DNA of 64,000 nucleotides from Paracentrotus lividus (Eukaryota > Echinodermata > Echinoidea > Camarodonta > Echinidae). Made by a program: the position numbers and the translations under genes. Positions 32,174 to 41,775 of the stretch are shown here, piece by piece. The stretch spans positions 12,961,811-13,025,810 of the forward strand of contig CALNVZ010003433.1 in assembly GCA_940671915.1 (NCBI GenBank), read 5' to 3'. How positions within the stretch are numbered: the first letter of the stretch is position 1; every line of letters begins with the position of its first letter. A model generated the notes under the pieces. The model was not told the DNA's origin. It searched no databases and saw only the letters and a program-made list of their open reading frames with translations.

Positions 32174-33117
32174 CGTAGTACGGAGCTTGCACTTGTACTC
32201 GCCACCCAACCAAGCTAATTATTATTTTTTCTTTTTAGTAATATTCTTTGTAAAATAATGTAACAAATTCTTCATAACAATTTTAAATGTTATTATTTTG
32301 TCCATCACAGGGTATCATTTGCCAAAACATATTTATCAACATAAAAATCGTAATATACCGATGAGATCCAGGTGATCATTAGCGTCTGCTAGCGATTTGC
32401 GGCAGAGCTTTTGTGTGCACACCATCGGGGGAAAATTTACAGAAGTAGCTCTAGATTTTCGATTGTAGATTCATCGAGAAATATTTGAGTTTTTAAAAAT
32501 ATATTAAATCATACATGGCTTGCTGGGGCTTATTATTCTCTGTAAAAATGAAGATAGGATCACATACAACTGCAAAATAGTTTGAGCTTGGACTTGGTTC
32601 TGTTCTGCTCAGAATAATTGAGCATCATTTTGTCGAGTGAAAAAGAAATATGATCGAGAGAGGTACTAGATAATTAGTCTACTTGTAATGGCAATTATTT
32701 TCATAGAGAAATTACCACAACATTAATTGCTATAAAGATTGCTCCTTTTTGTGATTATTTGTAAATATGAATACAAAACAAAGCTTAAATACATTGGATT
32801 GGATATATATATCACTGCTCAGATCGTGACACTGCATTGCGTGAGTGTGGGTTCGTACACGACACGGCCAGGTGGCCCTAGCTAGCTGGCTGCACTGCAC
32901 TGAGAGCCGCACTCCATATCCTGACGTCATCAGGAACTCTCCATTCCCTACCGAAAAGTGGCGTGGCCAGAGTGATTGACAGGTGTTTTTAAAATGGCGT
33001 TTTAATCAATTCCAATAATCGATATGAGTTCTAGTTGGTACCATTGTCTTCTACATGCTCTCTAGATTACTCTGATACATAACCACTGATTTTAGTGATC
33101 TCCAATAAAGGTGAACT
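32174..33117. other. intergenic sequence, no gene assigned
   Basis: No recognisable coding sequence. A GC-richer block at 32820-32990 contains TGACGTCA (32920-32927) in a 17-mer repeated from 30893-30909 in inverted orientation. Confidence 0.45.
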
Positions 33118-33629
33118 TTCAGTGAACCATGCCCACTTTGGGTAGGACACAAAAATTAGCCTACGCAGGAATTCGGTATACATTTATCACCTTTGTATGG
33201 CACGCCAAGAGGGATTCAAGCAATAATGGAATGAATAAGCCATCAAAGACAAAATAAAATAAATTCAAGCAAAATCAATGATATGAATACACAAACGAAG
33301 AAGAAAAAAAAAATGTGTATTAATTTTGATTGTTTATTTCTGACTTTCGGTATATCTTTTACTCTGTTAACTGAGTCATTCCATTATTCTTTTATTCCCT
33401 CTGGCGTGCCATACAAAGGTGACAAATGAATAGCGAATTCCTGCGCAGGCTGTTTTTGTGTCCTTCACAAAAGTGGCATTACTCATTGAAGAATGCGTTA
33501 TTTCGGAATTTTAGTGTCATAATGATAGTTGAGGATATGAGCTTATATATTCATAAACCTTTTCCCCAAGAATTATATTCATTATTTGATAGCCATTTCC
33601 AAAGGTGATAGTCCTTTTGGGACGCACTG
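33118..33629. mobile_element. CAGTGCGTCCC-type MITE, copy 3 (left end missing)
   Basis: The right end GGGACGCACTG at 33619-33629 and the inner blocks (GTGAACCATGCCCACTTTGG near 33122; GGAATTCG; GCGAATTCCTGCGCAGGCTG near 33433-33452) match copy 2. The outer left arm is missing and the match begins at about 33118. It is more diverged than copy 2. Confidence 0.75.
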
Positions 33630-34370
33630 AATAAGAGTAAATAGAACGAATAGAAATAAAGCAAAACAAAAATAATTTCACTGGAAATAATAAAATAAGT
33701 ATAGGCTCCTAAATAAATAAATAAATATAAATAGATATAGAAATAATTAATCTGGAATAATAATGACAAACATAATAATAAAAGTCAACCCAATTTTGAG
33801 AACCTCGTTAAAAATTGTATTATTTGTAATGATTTTTTTTAAACTGTGGTCAAAAACAAATTGTACAAGTTTTATCAGAAGCAGCACTGGCTTTCTGATC
33901 ATTTATTCTTGTGTGAGGTCACCCTTCCTAAGTCCATTCATAAGGGATAATTACTTGGATATTGACATGCAAGGGCTGCTTTGACTAAAAAGTTGGTACA
34001 AGGCATGTTTACCTTGTTTTTTTAAAGCCCATTCAACTCTCACAACGAAGGTATAAGTAAAATGAGTTACTCTTTATTTATGAAATAGATATCAAGGTAA
34101 AATAAACTGTCCAATTTAATATGAGGTTCTCAAATGTTTGTAGAGGGGTGGGAAGGGGCCCCAAATTAAAATTTTAGATTGGTACACCTGAATCTTTCCC
34201 GTCACATCGGGCGAGCAAAAAATTACATCAAAGAGGGGAAGGGGGGGGGGGAGTTTTTTTTGTTTGGCTTCGGTCATCAAGTATCGGCCATATGGCCATA
34301 GGGGTAAGGTTCGGTTGATCAATCGGGTCGATTGTCCATCCCCCCCCTTTCTCTCTCTATCTCTCTCTCT

Positions 34371-34405
<35 letters not shown>

Positions 34406-34480
34406 GCTGGGGGGGGGGGTCAGGCCGCTCCGCCCCCCCCCAATCGATCTGCGCCTGGAATTTGAAACGGTTCTGGGAAT
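33630..34480. other. intergenic sequence with simple repeats
   Basis: (ATAAATA)n-type sequence at 33700-33730, a (CT)n plus T-run tract at 34349-34404 next to G and C runs, and otherwise unassigned AT-rich DNA. The G/C-run next to GATCTGCGCCTGGAATTTG (34446-34464) resembles the end of a common G/C-run repeat. Confidence 0.5.
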
Positions 34481-34640
34481 GGCCGCGGAGACGTCTAGTC
34501 TAGGAGACATCAGTTTCTGTAGAGTTGTTATGAGTCTCCACGACGTCGTGATGGAAAATCGAACATGCTTATTATAAATCTAAGAATTCTCCGAGACTGA
34601 AGAAAAAAGTTATCAGAGAATCTTTGACTGTCTGAGTCGC
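34480..34640. repeat. GAGACGTC-type dispersed repeat
   Basis: Contains GCGGAGACGTCTAGTCTAGG (34484-34503), GAGTCTCCACGACGTCGTGA (34531-34550) and GAGACTGAAG / GTCGCAGAGACAGTC pieces. The same vocabulary of GAGACGTC, GTCGCGGAGACG and GTCTC blocks occurs at 8210-8540 and 41400-41770. Confidence 0.5.
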
Positions 34641-34795
34641 AGAGACAGTCATATTCATCTGTTGATCATCTGTGTGGAATTTTCATTTCCCCTGATAGCC
34701 ATTTTTACACAAAAATAATATGGGGGGGGGGGCAACCATAATATTATACCTCACCATAATTCAGGCCCAGACTTTCCCGGCCGACTATATAGACT

Positions 34796-34828
34796 AGTTC
34801 TGGACCACAAATTGTATGGTCCAGAACT
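34796..34828. repeat. perfect 12-bp hairpin
   Basis: AGTTCTGGACCA and TGGTCCAGAACT flank a 9-nt loop. It lies at the start of a CpG-rich segment (34840-35100) that is otherwise unassigned. Confidence 0.7.
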
Positions 34829-35170
34829 CGACTATACGGGTCTCCCTGCCGCGAACGATGGCGCATTCACATGGACGACGCATGGCAACGCACAGTATGC
34901 GTTGGGTGTGCGTTACTCACGCGTTGCCAGCACGCTTAGCCAACGAAGTGCATTCGTTGTGTAGTGTATTATGTAATACGCTCTGCGTGCGCGTTGTTCG
35001 GCAATTTTCACAAATTTCAAATGTGCTGGGCTTGCGTTGTGTACATGTGACTTCCGCATAACTAGTATTACATTTTCCCGCGACCCAGAGACGTCACCGC
35101 GGCATTCTCAAAGCTGTCTCAAACACTATACACACACTCTTTCTGTATAAAATTAGACCGCCCGTAACTA
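34829..35170. other. CpG-rich unassigned segment
   Basis: Contrasts with the AT-rich surroundings and is rich in GCGTTG/CAACGC words (34860-35045). An 81-codon frame (34816-35061) has no recognisable domain, and its frame looks like a by-product of the repeated words, so no gene is called. A GAGACGTC motif lies at 35089. Confidence 0.45.
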
Positions 35171-37300
35171 GGATTTTACGGGGGGGTGGGGGTTCGATAT
35201 CTGCGAAGTTGGACCTTTTTCAAGGATTTTTTTTCGAGCGCGAAGCGCGAGCCGAAAATTTTAATGCATTATCATGATTATAGACTCTTTTTAGCATCCG
35301 CGAGCACGAAGCTTAAAACAGGGGTTAATATTTGTGCATTATCAGGCGCGTATCCAGGATTTCGCACCCCGGGGGGCCCGACGTGAATTTGGCGCCCCTG
35401 TGTACTTTTAAAAATATGGTTTTAAGTTTAAGCTCAATTTGGCGCCAACTAATCATTTGGCGCCCCCTAAATGTTAGTTTGAATTGGCGCCATACATGTA
35501 CGATTTAGGTGATTTGATGCCCCTGGCAAAATGTACAAATAAATGTAACGTGTATTCAAATAAATTTAAATAAATTTAAATGTCTTGCATCCTATAATGT
35601 AAATTATGGTCAGAGGAAAAACACAGGCGAGAGCGGAATTTTGATGTCTTTGAATGATGAGAAAACATGGCATTGCATGCGTTCCTCAGGAACGCAATGT
35701 AGTAACTCATTGGGAAAAGAAATGATGCGAGCGCGTAGCGCGAGCCAAAATTTTGCTATATAAAAAATATATACAGACCAGGAGGAATTAAAAATTTTAG
35801 AGACCATATTTCAAATACCAAATTGTTGCCCCTTAATTTCAGGTAAATTCGGCACACCTCCCTAAGTTCAAAATAAAGTTGGAGCCCCTAAGTTTAAGAT
35901 AAATTTGGCATCCCTAAGTCTCAGGTCAATTTGACGCCCCTTACGTTTAAGCTCAATTTGGCGCCCCCTAAGATTTAGGTCAATATGAAATGCAAAAATG
36001 AATGTAACGTGAAATTAAATAAATTGAAATGTTTTGATGGTTAGAATCCCATAATGTAAATTTTGGTAAGAGGAAAAACACACGCGAGCGCGAAGCATGA
36101 ACGGAAGTTTTGAAGTATTCAAATGACTAGAAAACAGGACATTTCATGCGTTCCTCAGGAACGCAATGACTTGTAATAATTCATTAGGGGAAAAAAATGA
36201 TGCGAGCGCGAAGCGCGAGCGAAAATTTTGCTATGTATATACAGACCCGGATGCATGAATTTTGAAATTTTGCTCTATCTATATAGAGACCATATTTTCA
36301 AAACCTATTTGTTGCCCCCTTAGTTTCAGGTAAATTCGGAGCCCCTTAGTTTCAGATCATTTGGGCGCCCTATAAGTGTAAGCTCAATTTGGTGCCCCTA
36401 ATTTTAAAGTCGATTTGACATCCCCTTAACTTCAATTCAGTGCCCCATAAGTTTCAGGTCATCTTGGCGCCCGTACGTGTAAGCTCAATTTGACGCCGCT
36501 TATATGTTAAACATAAATTTGAAATGCAAAAAAATAATAATAATATTAAAAAAAGAAGAAATAAATAAATAAAAAATGTAACGTGAAAACAAATAAATTT
36601 AAATGTTTTGACGGTTCGAATCCCATAATGTAAATTCTGGTAAAAGAGGAAAAACATAGGCGCGTGCGAATAGGGAACGGAAATTTTGCAATGTATATTA
36701 TATACAAACCAGGAGGCATGGAATTTTAAAATTGTGCTATTTCTAGATAGAGACCATTTTAAAGACCCCTTCTGGGTTTTTTTTTGTGTGTGTTTTTTGG
36801 GGCCCCTTAGTTTCAGGTAAATAGGATATAGTTGGAGCCACTAAGTTTAAGATAAATTTGGCACCCCTAAGTCTCAGGTCAATTCGGCGCCCCTACATTT
36901 GAGCTCAATCTGGCGTCCTTTAATTTAAGATCGATTTGGCACCCCCTTAACTTCAGGTTAAATCAGCGCCCGTAGGAGCGCATTTTTGCGCCCCTACATT
37001 TGATCTAAATTTGGCGCCCTTACGTTTGAGATCATTTTGGCGCCCCTCTGGGTTTAAGTTCGATTTGGCGCCCCCTAAATTTAAGGTCGATTTTGCGCCC
37101 CTAACTTTGAGGTCGATTTTGCGCCCCTCCTACATCTAAGGTCGATTTAGCGCCCTTAAGTTTAAGGTCGATTTGGCACTCCCATCTAAGTTTCGGGTCA
37201 ATTTGGCGCCCCCACGTCAAGCTCATTTTGGCGCCCCTCTAGTTTTAAGTTTGATTTGGCGCCCCCCAAAATTAAAGGTCGATGAAAGTTTTGAGCTAAA
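35171..37300. repeat. higher-order repeat: GGCGCC minisatellite plus GCG palindrome
   Basis: Two nested periodicities. Short: degenerate units of about 26-34 bp (TTTAAGGTCGATTTGGCGCC plus CCTAA), clustered at 35390-35530, 35820-35990, 36310-36500 and 36790-37290. Long: the shared block AATGTAACGTG...AAATAAATTTAAATG...TAATGTAAATT...GAGGAAAAACA, then the palindrome (GCGAGCGCGAAGCGCGAGC or degenerate), a TATATACAGACC block and AGAGACCATATTT. This recurs with starts near 35548, 36004 and 36577. The last minisatellite stretch is the longest and most regular. Confidence 0.85.
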
Positions 37301-37499
37301 AATTGTGCCTTATAGACTCTTTTTAGGATCCAGGTTGAAGATACATAATAATCTTGGCTCATAAATAATCTTTGCTATGAATATTTTGTGGGCTGCAAAC
37401 CCCTAGCCTACCCCCAATCTAGCCCCAAACACAATTACACCAATTCTTTTGACAAGGTTTGTCTCCATCAGAGGGCAATGGGTCCAACCCTTTTTTATA

Positions 37500-38070
37500 C
37501 TTATTGTTCGTTAATTTTACATAGTATTGTAGGTGACACTTTTTAAGAAAGTGTCCATGGGACTTTTATAAAGTATTAAAGGCCTTTTTTAGTATAAAAA
37601 GGGCATTTTTAATCTAAGAAAAGGGGCACTTTTAGAGTATATGAAAAAGTGGGGGCACTGTGCCCCCTACTCCCGGTTCCACCGCCTCTGTTAGACCCCA
37701 ATATCCTCAAGCGCGAAGCGCGAGTAGAAAATTTTGAGCTAAAAATTGTAGTTTATTGTGCATTATGGACCCTATTTAGTATCCGCGAGCGCGAAGAGCG
37801 AGCCGGAAATTTGGATTTTAAAAGACATATGGAGTAACAAGGGGCCCTTTTTAGTATTAAAAGTGCACCGTTTTTTAACAGAAATTGTCCGCGGGACTTT
37901 TCAAAACTCTGAAAGGCTTCTTTTTAGTATAAAGATGACACTTTTTTAGCTTAGAAAAGGGACACTTTTTGGTCATGCATGAATAGGGGCACTTTTAGGG
38001 TGGATAAAAAAGTGGGGGTCACTGTGCCCCTTGCCCCCCCCCCCCCCGGTATTACCGCCTCTGCCACTAG
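37500..38070. repeat. two direct copies of a ~200-bp GTGCCCC-ended repeat
   Basis: The segments at 37527-37690 and 37850-38065 share GGGACTTTT, CTTTTTAGTATAAA, AGAAAAGGGGCACTTTTAG, AAAAAGTGGGGGCACTGTGC CCC and ACCGCCTCTG. Between and around them sit two palindrome cores (CAAGCGCGAAGCGCGAGTAG at 37709-37728 and GAGCGCGAAGAGCGAGCC at 37786-37803), each followed by AAAATTTTGAGCT or similar. The repeat is continuous with the array at 35171-37300. Confidence 0.7.
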
Positions 38071-38325
38071 GCCTTATTTCTTTTATATCATTTCCTAAAA
38101 TTGAAGATAACATCATTTAAAAATATATGCAAAAGAAAACATTTCTGCGAAATGGTTCATGTGTAATTTCTGCGTAATTTGCTCTTAAAAACATGATTTT
38201 CTTCCCCAGAATAAAAAGTTGCGAGCACCAAGCGCATTTTACATGCAGGGGGACTGAAAGCAAAGTGTTTTAATCTTCCTTTCTTGAATTTCTATTCAAG
38301 TATATCTCCTGCATTTCTGCCAAAA

Positions 38326-38356
<31 letters not shown>

Positions 38357-38733
38357 GGGGGGGGGGGGTCAAGCGGACCCTGCTCGCCTGGGAGGGTGGG
38401 GGGGGGGGGGTTCGGGACCCCCCCCCCCAGTTACGGGCCTGGGAGTTGTATATTTAGAGGGCAATGTTGCGTTTGGCGACTCATTTTAAAATCCGTAGAC
38501 TACTATAATAGTCATGCGAGCACTGCCCCGGGAATGCCTGTTCATACGCGATACTCAGGTAGTTCCAAATGTAAATTATGCCATCGGAGATTGCAAGCTA
38601 GCCAATTAGAAGTAGGCTATATGAAATCATAAGGTATTGAGATAAAGAAGGTTCGATCCTTCCCAAGATTAAAAAATATTTCTTTACTTATCATTTACAA
38701 AAAACTTGACTTTTCTTCACTGGAAAGTCACAG
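38071..38733. other. intergenic sequence with homopolymer runs
   Basis: T-run at 38327-38356 followed by G-runs. A degenerate palindrome core occurs at 38220-38236 (TGCGAGCACCAAGCGCA). No gene seen. Confidence 0.5.
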
Positions 38734-38801
38734 CCTTAGCCTGGGCCCTGCGTTCCTGTAGAAGTGCCATCTCTACAGGAACGCAGGGCCCAGGCTTAAG
38801 G
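38734..38801. repeat. near-perfect 29-bp-arm hairpin
   Basis: The left arm starts CCTTAGCCTGGGCCCTGCGT and ends TCCTGTAGA (38734-38762). The right arm is its complement (38772-38801) with one extra A. The loop is 9 nt. It abuts, and overlaps by three bases, the left end of the MITE at 38799. The hairpin is miRNA-precursor sized, but nothing else supports an RNA gene. Confidence 0.8.
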
Positions 38802-39040
38802 CCTCGTCACACCGAGTCCGGTCCGGATAAACCGTAGGCAACCTTCTCAAATCGCTCCAAGAGCGATCCCATAAAAACCGTACCGGTTGCCGTTCCGGCT
38901 AGACGGCACGCAGCCGTGTTTTGTTGTGACCAGTCTCATTGCAATAGTACACGGCCGATTCATTTCGACCGTTTTTGCCAATTGTTGAACCGGACCGGGC
39001 CCGTGCCGTGACCGGACCGGACTCGGTGTGACGAAGGCCT
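38799..39040. mobile_element. 242-bp MITE with TTA target duplication
   Basis: Ends AGGCCTCGTCACACCGAGTC CGGTCCGG and the mirror AGGCCTTCGTCACACCGAGT CCGGTCCGG. TTA lies on both sides (38796-38798 and 39041-39043), consistent with PIF/Harbinger-type insertion. The centre is rich in CCGGNCCGG and has no coding capacity. Confidence 0.85.
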
Positions 39041-40135
39041 TTAGGCTGTGAATGATCTAATCGCTTCACAAATCTTCTGATAGCCATGGACCGGACCTTT
39101 CCTGTCATATCCAACTTACCAGCACAGAGGCCCGCACAGATGAGGCCATCTCAGAAGATCATGGAGCCTCATGCTCGAACACTGGCTTACTAAGAGGAGT
39201 TTCTTGCGGACTCTTAACGTATCTGGATGTCCTCCCCCAGCAAATGTCGATTGTCCTGCTGCTAACGGCTTTTAAGCAGGAGTACAAAAAAAATCCTCTC
39301 CGTTAAACCCAGGGAAGATGGGAATGCTCTCCTGGTTAAACTACGGATTGTTTTTACTCGCACACAGTATTTCTGAACTTTATCAGGATATTGTACACAC
39401 GTCCTGCACTGGCACCTCAAATGGAGGGCGGTAATGGATAGGTCGATTGCATGTTGAAAAGTAATGAATGATATCATATCAAGCTAGTAAAAAAAAAAAA
39501 AAAAAAAAAAACAATAATATATGAAGTAACTAAAATAATATTTTCTTTAAAGTCTAAAAAAGAGTCGTATGGGAACAGTCTATTCTGAAAAAACTCATGA
39601 ACAGATAGTAACTTTTAGTATAGGCCTAAAAGATTGTGCGGTAAACGGCAAAAATGAACCATAAGATTTGTGTTGTTTAGCCTGTTCAGACCCCGCCCCT
39701 CCCCTCCTCTCCATTTGCGGCTCAGCTGCTTCCACTTTCCCATGGAATCTATTGACATAAAGTGGCTTTATTTATTTATTTTTTCTTTTTTTTTTTTGCA
39801 CACATCATAAAAAAACACTAAAAAAAAAACTAACATCTAGGGGCCAAATACAACGAGTATGTGAGGGGAGCGCTTTGGGACGACATTCGTCCGCCAGTTT
39901 TTTTTTAATTTTTTTAATAAATGGCATAATTGGGTGTTCATATTGGGGTTCTCGTCTCCCAAGTGACGCTTTTAAAACCAAAAATAAATTCGTTCTAGAT
40001 AATATGTTAGAACTGATACGTACACGGCCATTGGTATTGGTATTGGTTTGGGAGCTGCTCCCGCTTCGCGCTCGCCATTACACAATTTCCCCTTCAGTTT
40101 TCAAGGCAGGTGGCAAAACAATAAGCTATAAACAA
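39041..40135. other. intergenic sequence, no gene assigned
   Basis: No recognisable gene. Contains an A-tract (39489-39510) and T-runs near 39780-39797. A degenerate palindrome core (CCCGCTTCGCGCTCGCC) lies at 40060-40076 on its own. Confidence 0.45.
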
Positions 40136-40560
40136 TAAATAATAATAATAATAATAATAATAACTAGCATTTATGCGCTCTACCATAGTAAACTATATCA
40201 CAGCTCTTACAAACAAACTATAGTAACAATTACAAAGTAATTGACATATATTAACAAAATTAACATAAAAAGAGTAATTAATAGATACATAGAGCAATGC
40301 TTATAGTTACTTACATATTTGATAGCAAATTTATTGATACTCCATTAGGGAAGAGAATGTATTTCAGCAAGCTTTTTAAATTTGTCTTGAGATGGTGCTT
40401 GCTTGATGAAGGAGGGGATGCTATTCCATTGGTTTGCTTGGCTGTGAACACGTAATGTACGGGTCACCAAAAGCTTTAAGTGGCGTGTCTTAGGAATGGT
40501 TAATAAAAATAAAGAAGCATTCCTGATTTTAGAGGTCATGAATTTCAAAAGAGGTTCGGT
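40136..40560 (-). mobile_element. LINE 3' end fragment with (ATT)n tail
   Basis: The minus strand encodes RHLKLLVTRTLRVHSQANQW, NSIPSFIKQAPSQDKFKKL, resembling the LINE reverse-transcriptase C-terminus (RSxxVxAPxxWNSLPxxIR...FKxxLK). It is followed by a 3' UTR and an (ATT)n microsatellite tail at 40136-40162. 5'-truncated and diverged. It is a third LINE tail of this general kind in the window (see 16116 and 23490). Confidence 0.6.
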
Positions 40561-40594
40561 AATGCCTCCCCCATCGCTCCTCGCCACGGCCACC

Positions 40595-40770
40595 CTCCAC
40601 CGCAGGCGCGGAATCCAAGAAAATCGAATTGAAATGCCATATTTCGGGGCTCCCAATTGTCTGGGAAAAGGCGGCTCATATGTTTTACCGCATGGGCCCG
40701 GTAATTTCTAATTGTGTGACTCCGGTCTGCGTCGCGCTATACTGCCCCCCGAAATCCCATTTTTAGGCTA
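40595..40770. repeat. dispersed GC-rich short repeat, copy 1
   Basis: Shares with 44990-45160 the ordered blocks CAGGCGCGGAATCCAAGA, TCGAATTGAA, CCCAATTGTCTG, GCGGCTC, CGCATGGGCCCGGTA, TTGTGTGAC, GGTCTGCGTCG and a C-run followed by AAAT/TAAA. SINE-sized, but I see no clear RNA polymerase III promoter boxes, so the class is left open. Confidence 0.65.
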
Positions 40771-41400
40771 CGTTCATTGCGCTATTGTCCTTGAACCTTG
40801 ATATATCACTTCCACTGACAAAGAAAAGTTTGGTATGGGAAAAGGAGGCTTAATAGAGGAAGGAAGGAAGGAACTGTGGTTGGAGATGCTTGAAAGAAAT
40901 GGCTTGAAAGAGAGAAGACATAAGAAGGTAACAATCATTTATTGGACACAAATAATCGAGAATTGAAACACAGAGAGTTGTTTTGAAAAAGTTTATGTAA
41001 AAATTGGCAGTCGATTCTAATCTACTTTGAAAGTAGAAATTCAATACAACACACAAAAAAAGTACTTAAATTGTATCTACTTTTTCAAGAGATGACAACA
41101 ATTATTTATGTACATTTTAATTATTGTATATTGTTTGGTTGAGGTTTCAGTATTGAACGTGTTTTTCTGAATTGCTTTTAAGAAATGAGAGTGCTGAAGA
41201 GAGTATAAGTTTTAGTAATAGTAAAGATGAATTTAGAGAGAAAAGGAGAGAGTGAGATGAGAAGGAGAAGAGAATCATGGTCAAGACAAATTTTTTTAAA
41301 TTCAAACGGTCCTTAACAAATTATTAATATTTGAGAGGAAAATGAATAATATTATTCATCTAAATCAACCAACAAAAATTTGGTAACAAGATTTTAAGGA
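40771..41400. other. intergenic, AT-rich, no gene seen
   Basis: No recognisable coding sequence or repeat structure except AGAGAGAA-type purine stretches (41225-41275). Confidence 0.4.
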
Positions 41401-41775
41401 TGGTAATCTCTACTTCGCGGAAAATTACTTTGAAAAACACTTTGAGACGGGATTTGGGAGTACTTTGAGACGGTTTCCGGAAAACTACATTGTGATTTGG
41501 GGCAAGTTTGTGAAAAAACTTGTCGCGGGAACGTCGCGAGACGGCCTACTCAGCCCCGCGACGTTTCAGAAGTACGGAAAACTACTTTGGAGACGATTCT
41601 TTGCCAACTTGCTTTGGAGACAGCTTTTTTCTTTTAATAATTAATCTCTCGCAGGAGAGACGTCTCGGAGACGTTTCCTGCGACGGAAATAAGTACCAAG
41701 GAGAACATCTCTACATACGTTTTATCCGTCGCGGAGACGTCTGCCGCGGAACATACCACCCTTATAGTCTGGATT
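41400..41775. repeat. GAGACGTC-rich repeat block
   Basis: Multiple GAGACG words: TTTGAGACGG (41440, 41465), GTCGCGAGACGG (41533), GGAGACGATTC (41588), AGGAGAGACGTCTCGGAGAC (41654-41673), GTCGCGGAGACGTCTGCCGC (41728-41747). Short units of about 25-35 bp with CTACTTTGGAGACG vary in spacing. The 85-codon frame at 41520-41777 follows the repeat and is not called. Related pieces occur at 8210-8540 and 34480-34640. Confidence 0.6.

Noticed and set aside
34816-35061. 81-codon frame in the CpG-rich segment
   Set aside because: Built from recurring GCGTTG words, with no domain and no splice or promoter context.
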